7,812 nt of DNA from Thermodesulfatator atlanticus (GTDB lineage Bacteria > Desulfobacterota > Thermodesulfobacteria > Thermodesulfobacteriales > Thermodesulfatatoraceae). Below the pieces are notes generated by a model. The model was not told the DNA's origin and did no database searches. It saw nothing but the letters and a program-made list of their open reading frames with translations. Below, piece by piece: positions 6,152 through 7,812 of this stretch; position 1 is the first letter of the stretch; the number at the start of each line of letters is the position of its first letter. Location of the stretch: positions 1 to 7,812 of the forward strand of contig DROK01000230.1 of assembly GCA_011321895.1 (NCBI GenBank). The letters are read 5' to 3'. The position numbers and the translations under genes were made by a program.

Positions 6152-6496
6152 TTACGCGGCTTTTTCTTTCCGTTTACGGTTACTTTTCTCGTCTGCCTCG
6201 GCCTCAGGACAGCCGCCCTTTTCCTCCGCCTCGGAATAGGCCTTGATAAGGTCGGTGGCCAGGCGCTGGGAAATCGTCTCCGCCTGGATGGCGGAGAGAA
6301 TAACGTGGTTACTATCGGTGATAATGATGGAGCGGGTTCGCCGCCCTTGGGTAGCGTCGATCAGGCGTTTGGATTCCCGGGCCTCTTCACGAAGCCTCTT
6401 CATAGGGGCAGAATTGGGGTTAACAATGGCTATAATACGCTCTGCGACCACAGAGTTTCCAAAGCCAATGTTTAAAAGACGACATTTGCAGCTCAT
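6152..6496 (-). CDS. remA: RemA/DUF370-family DNA-binding regulator with a charged C-terminal tail
   Basis: RemA activates biofilm-matrix genes in Bacillus subtilis as a ring-forming DNA-binding protein; its role in Gram-negative bacteria is not established. Residues 6-79 match the family almost throughout: [20 protein letters not shown] at 6-25, SAPMKRL at 29-35, [12 protein letters not shown] at 45-56, and [19 protein letters not shown] at 61-79. R20, P31, R52 and R53 line up with R18, P29, R50 and R51, the positions tied to function in B. subtilis RemA. The ATG at 6496 is chosen because GGGAGG lies 8 nt upstream and the family core begins at once; a longer open frame to 6565 would cross the promoter. 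Residues about 85-114 form an extra acidic then Lys/Arg-rich tail, and the N-terminus carries CKC (3-5), absent from the Bacillus protein. Protein length is 114 residues. Confidence 0.92.
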   Translation of the reverse strand: MSCKCRLLNIGFGNSVVAERIIAIVNPNSAPMKRLREEARESKRLIDATQGRRTRSIIITDSNHVILSAIQAETISQRLATDLIKAYSEAEEKGGCPEAEADEKSNRKRKEKAA

Positions 6497-6536
6497 TACT
6501 AAAGCCTCCCAAAACTTATTATGGATTTCGTGGGAG

Positions 6537-6574
6537 AGCATAACAAAATGTGAAACAGACGTCAACGTGTGAAA
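6537..6574 (-). promoter_or_regulatory. Promoter for remA-gmk-rlmB-waaA, flanked by a TTTCACA direct repeat
   Basis: On the minus strand TTGACG (6565-6560) is followed after exactly 17 nt by TATGCT (6542-6537), matching 5/6 and 4/6 of the sigma-70 consensus. RNA would start near 6530, leaving a leader of about 34 nt before the remA ATG. TTTCACA occurs twice in direct orientation, at 6574-6568 just upstream of the -35 and at 6555-6549 inside the spacer, 19 bp apart, so a regulator bound there would contact the RNA polymerase site. No terminator-like hairpin is seen after yicC, so read-through from yicC is also likely. Confidence 0.5.
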
Positions 6575-6585
6575 TGTTTAACAAG

Positions 6586-7467
6586 CTACTCCAGGTTCTG
6601 CACCTGCTCCCGCATTTTCTCAAGCGTGCATTTTACCTCCACTGCCAGGTGGGAGATCTGGGCGTTGGCGGCCTTGTTGGAGAGGGTATTTATTTCGCGA
6701 AACATCTCCTGGATGAGGAAATCGAGTTTGCGCCCGTGAGGCCCTTCGCCCTGGAGGGTCTTTTCGAACTGGGCCAGGTGGCTGCGTAGCCGGTCAAGCT
6801 CTTCGGTAAAATCCGTCCGGTCCGCCAGGATGACCACCTCCTGGTGCAAGCGTAAAGGGTCAAGGCCCTTTTCGTGTAAAAGGAGCTTTAGCCGTTCCTC
6901 AAGTCTTTGTTTAGCGGCCTGGAAGGCGGGCTCTTTTAGTGCTTCTATCTGGGTAAGGAGTCTTTTTAAGTGGCCTATCTGTTCCTGGAGGACTTCTCCC
7001 AAAAAGGCCCCTTCTTTTTTTCGCATTTCCGCAAGTTCACAAAGGGCTTTCTCAAGGACGGGCGAGAGTTCCTGCCATAGTTTTTCGAGATCTTCTTCTG
7101 TTTCCACCGGGGCAAAGACGTCTCTCATGCGCAAGAGATCAGCGGTTTCCACCTCTCCCGTAAGACCAAAGAGGTTTTTAAGGTACTTGAGCCCGGCCAC
7201 GTACTGGGCCGCCAGGGTCTCGTTTACGTTTAGCGCCTGTCCCTGAGGGGGGCTTCCGGTCAGCTGGACGTAAATTTCAAAACGCCCCCTTTTGAAAAGT
7301 TCCCTTATGTATCTCCTTATTTTTTCTTCAAGGCCCTGGTATCTCTTGGGTAGTCTCGGGATTATCTCTAAAAAACGGTGGTTTACGCTTTTTACCTCCA
7401 CCCGCAGGGACCACGTATCCCAGACCTCTTCGGCCCGGCCAAACCCGGTCATGCTGTGTAGCTGCAT
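6586..7467 (-). CDS. yicC: YicC/YloC-family endoribonuclease
   Basis: YicC-type proteins are cytoplasmic ring-forming endoribonucleases; E. coli YicC is linked to decay of the small RNA RyhB. Residues 5-13 are the hallmark N-terminus SMTGFGRAE, followed by VEVKSVNHRFLEI (23-35) and a YicC-like N domain to about 155. The C-terminal DUF1732 part holds DFTEELDRLRSHLAQFE near 215-231. It ends with the diagnostic run GRKLDFLIQEMFREINTLSN (245-264), KAANAQISHL, and a terminal REQVQNLE (286-293). The ATG at 7467 is chosen because AGGAGG lies 7 nt upstream and SMTGFGR follows immediately; a start at 7524 would add 19 unrelated residues and overlap the promoter. Length is 293 residues, typical. It is first in the minus-strand operon, 89 nt before remA, an order common in many bacteria. 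Confidence 0.93.
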   Translation of the reverse strand: MQLHSMTGFGRAEEVWDTWSLRVEVKSVNHRFLEIIPRLPKRYQGLEEKIRRYIRELFKRGRFEIYVQLTGSPPQGQALNVNETLAAQYVAGLKYLKNLFGLTGEVETADLLRMRDVFAPVETEEDLEKLWQELSPVLEKALCELAEMRKKEGAFLGEVLQEQIGHLKRLLTQIEALKEPAFQAAKQRLEERLKLLLHEKGLDPLRLHQEVVILADRTDFTEELDRLRSHLAQFEKTLQGEGPHGRKLDFLIQEMFREINTLSNKAANAQISHLAVEVKCTLEKMREQVQNLE

Positions 7468-7495
7468 GGGCAAGCCTCCTGTTAAGCTTAAGTGA

Positions 7496-7524
7496 GATAT
7501 AAAATTTTTCGCTCTTTTAGGCAA
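7496..7524 (-). promoter_or_regulatory. Candidate yicC promoter
   Basis: On the minus strand TTGCCT (7524-7519) lies 17 nt before TATATC (7501-7496), each matching four of six sigma-70 consensus bases. RNA would begin near 7489, about 22 nt before the yicC ATG, leaving room for its AGGAGG site. It sits in a 97-nt AT-rich divergent intergenic region. No equally good promoter for the opposite gene was found, although TTTAAT at 7545-7550 could serve as a -10. Confidence 0.35.
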
Positions 7525-7564
7525 AGATCTTTTGGGCCTTTCATTTTAATGGTAAATAAAGCCC

Positions 7565-7812
7565 ATGCGTATTTTACGCCTTCAGCGGCCGGATCCCACC
7601 CGTCTCATAGAAGAAAAGATCAGCGTGGCCCGGGAGCTTTACGCACTGTGGGGCAAGGATCTGAAAGAAGACGAAGAGCTAAAACCCCTGCTGGCCCGCT
7701 ATCTTCAGGCGGTGGAGCGCTCAAACCAGGCCATGGAGGAGGCTGGCACCTTTGACGAATGCTACCGCTGTTCGGTCATCGACCAGAAGGGGTGTTGTAA
7801 GATAGGCCTTGA
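7565..7812 (+). CDS. Unrecognised protein with CxxC...CC cysteine cluster, 3' end outside the window
   Basis: An open frame runs from ATG 7565 to the window edge (82 complete codons). It starts MRILRLQRPDPTRLIEEK, and an in-frame TAA at 7553 with no start codon between fixes this ATG as the first possible start. Codon third positions look like those of the neighbouring genes, supporting real coding. Residues about 12-62 are a highly charged, probably helical segment. FDECYRCS then gives C65 and C68, and GCCKIGL gives C76 and C77. The spacing recalls small metal-binding clusters such as those in the YkgJ zinc/iron-chelating family, but the fit is loose and I do not assign it. Only a weak ribosome site is visible. 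It is divergent from yicC, with 97 nt between starts. Confidence 0.65.
   Translation, partial: MRILRLQRPDPTRLIEEKISVARELYALWGKDLKEDEELKPLLARYLQAVERSNQAMEEAGTFDECYRCSVIDQKGCCKIGL

Noticed and set aside
6431..6436. Perfect TATAAT on the plus strand inside remA
   Set aside because: No -35-like hexamer is found 16-18 nt upstream; likely chance.
6497..6565. Longer remA start adding 23 residues
   Set aside because: The extension overlaps the candidate promoter, lacks a ribosome site and precedes the family core; the ATG at 6496 has GGGAGG at good spacing.
7468..7524. Longer yicC start adding 19 residues
   Set aside because: The hallmark SMTGFGR follows the ATG at 7467 immediately, that ATG has AGGAGG 7 nt upstream, and the longer form runs into the candidate promoter.
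7492..7755. Plus-strand 87-codon open frame overlapping the start of the last gene
   Set aside because: The frame starting at 7565 stays open to the window edge with neighbour-like codon use and a structured Cys cluster, while this one gives a Gly/Arg-rich product and stops.

Overview
The window carries ten recognisable protein genes and one unrecognised partial gene on about 7.8 kb. There are no RNA genes, mobile elements, CRISPR arrays or sizeable non-coding stretches. The gene set (waaA for Kdo transfer to lipid A, remA-gmk-yicC synteny, a single-domain response regulator, a MthK-like K+ channel) points to a Gram-negative, LPS-bearing bacterium. Proteins rich in Lys/Glu/Arg, short intergenic gaps, overlapping genes and moderately GC-rich codons suggest a thermophile, possibly a Thermodesulfobacteria/Desulfobacterota-like lineage. 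That placement is inference from gene content and composition only.

Layout: (1) 1-2373, plus strand: the C-terminal part of a phosphoglucose isomerase-type protein, translationally coupled (4-nt overlap) to a two-TM potassium channel with an RCK/TrkA domain. (2) 2356-2934, minus strand: 5-formyltetrahydrofolate cyclo-ligase, convergent with and overlapping the channel gene by 18 nt. (3) 2999-3611, plus strand: a two-gene unit of a stand-alone receiver domain and a stand-alone AsnC/Lrp ligand-binding (RAM) domain, overlapping by 11 nt. (4) 3595-7467, minus strand: yicC, remA, gmk, rlmB, waaA in transcription order. The last four are packed with 0-1 nt between them, and an 89-nt gap before remA holds a good promoter candidate. 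The 3' end of waaA overlaps the RAM gene by 17 nt. (5) 7565-end, plus strand: the start of an unrecognised Cys-containing protein, divergent from yicC.

The minus-strand operon mixes RNA turnover (YicC), a DNA-binding regulator family (RemA), nucleotide supply (Gmk), ribosome modification (RlmB) and LPS assembly (WaaA), so it is a housekeeping/growth cluster rather than one pathway. I did not find a clearly new biological system. The points most worth a second look are the co-translated pair of output-less regulatory domains, the repeat-flanked remA promoter, the two convergent gene pairs with overlapping 3' ends (one with an inverted repeat across both stop codons), and the unrecognised Cys protein at the right edge.
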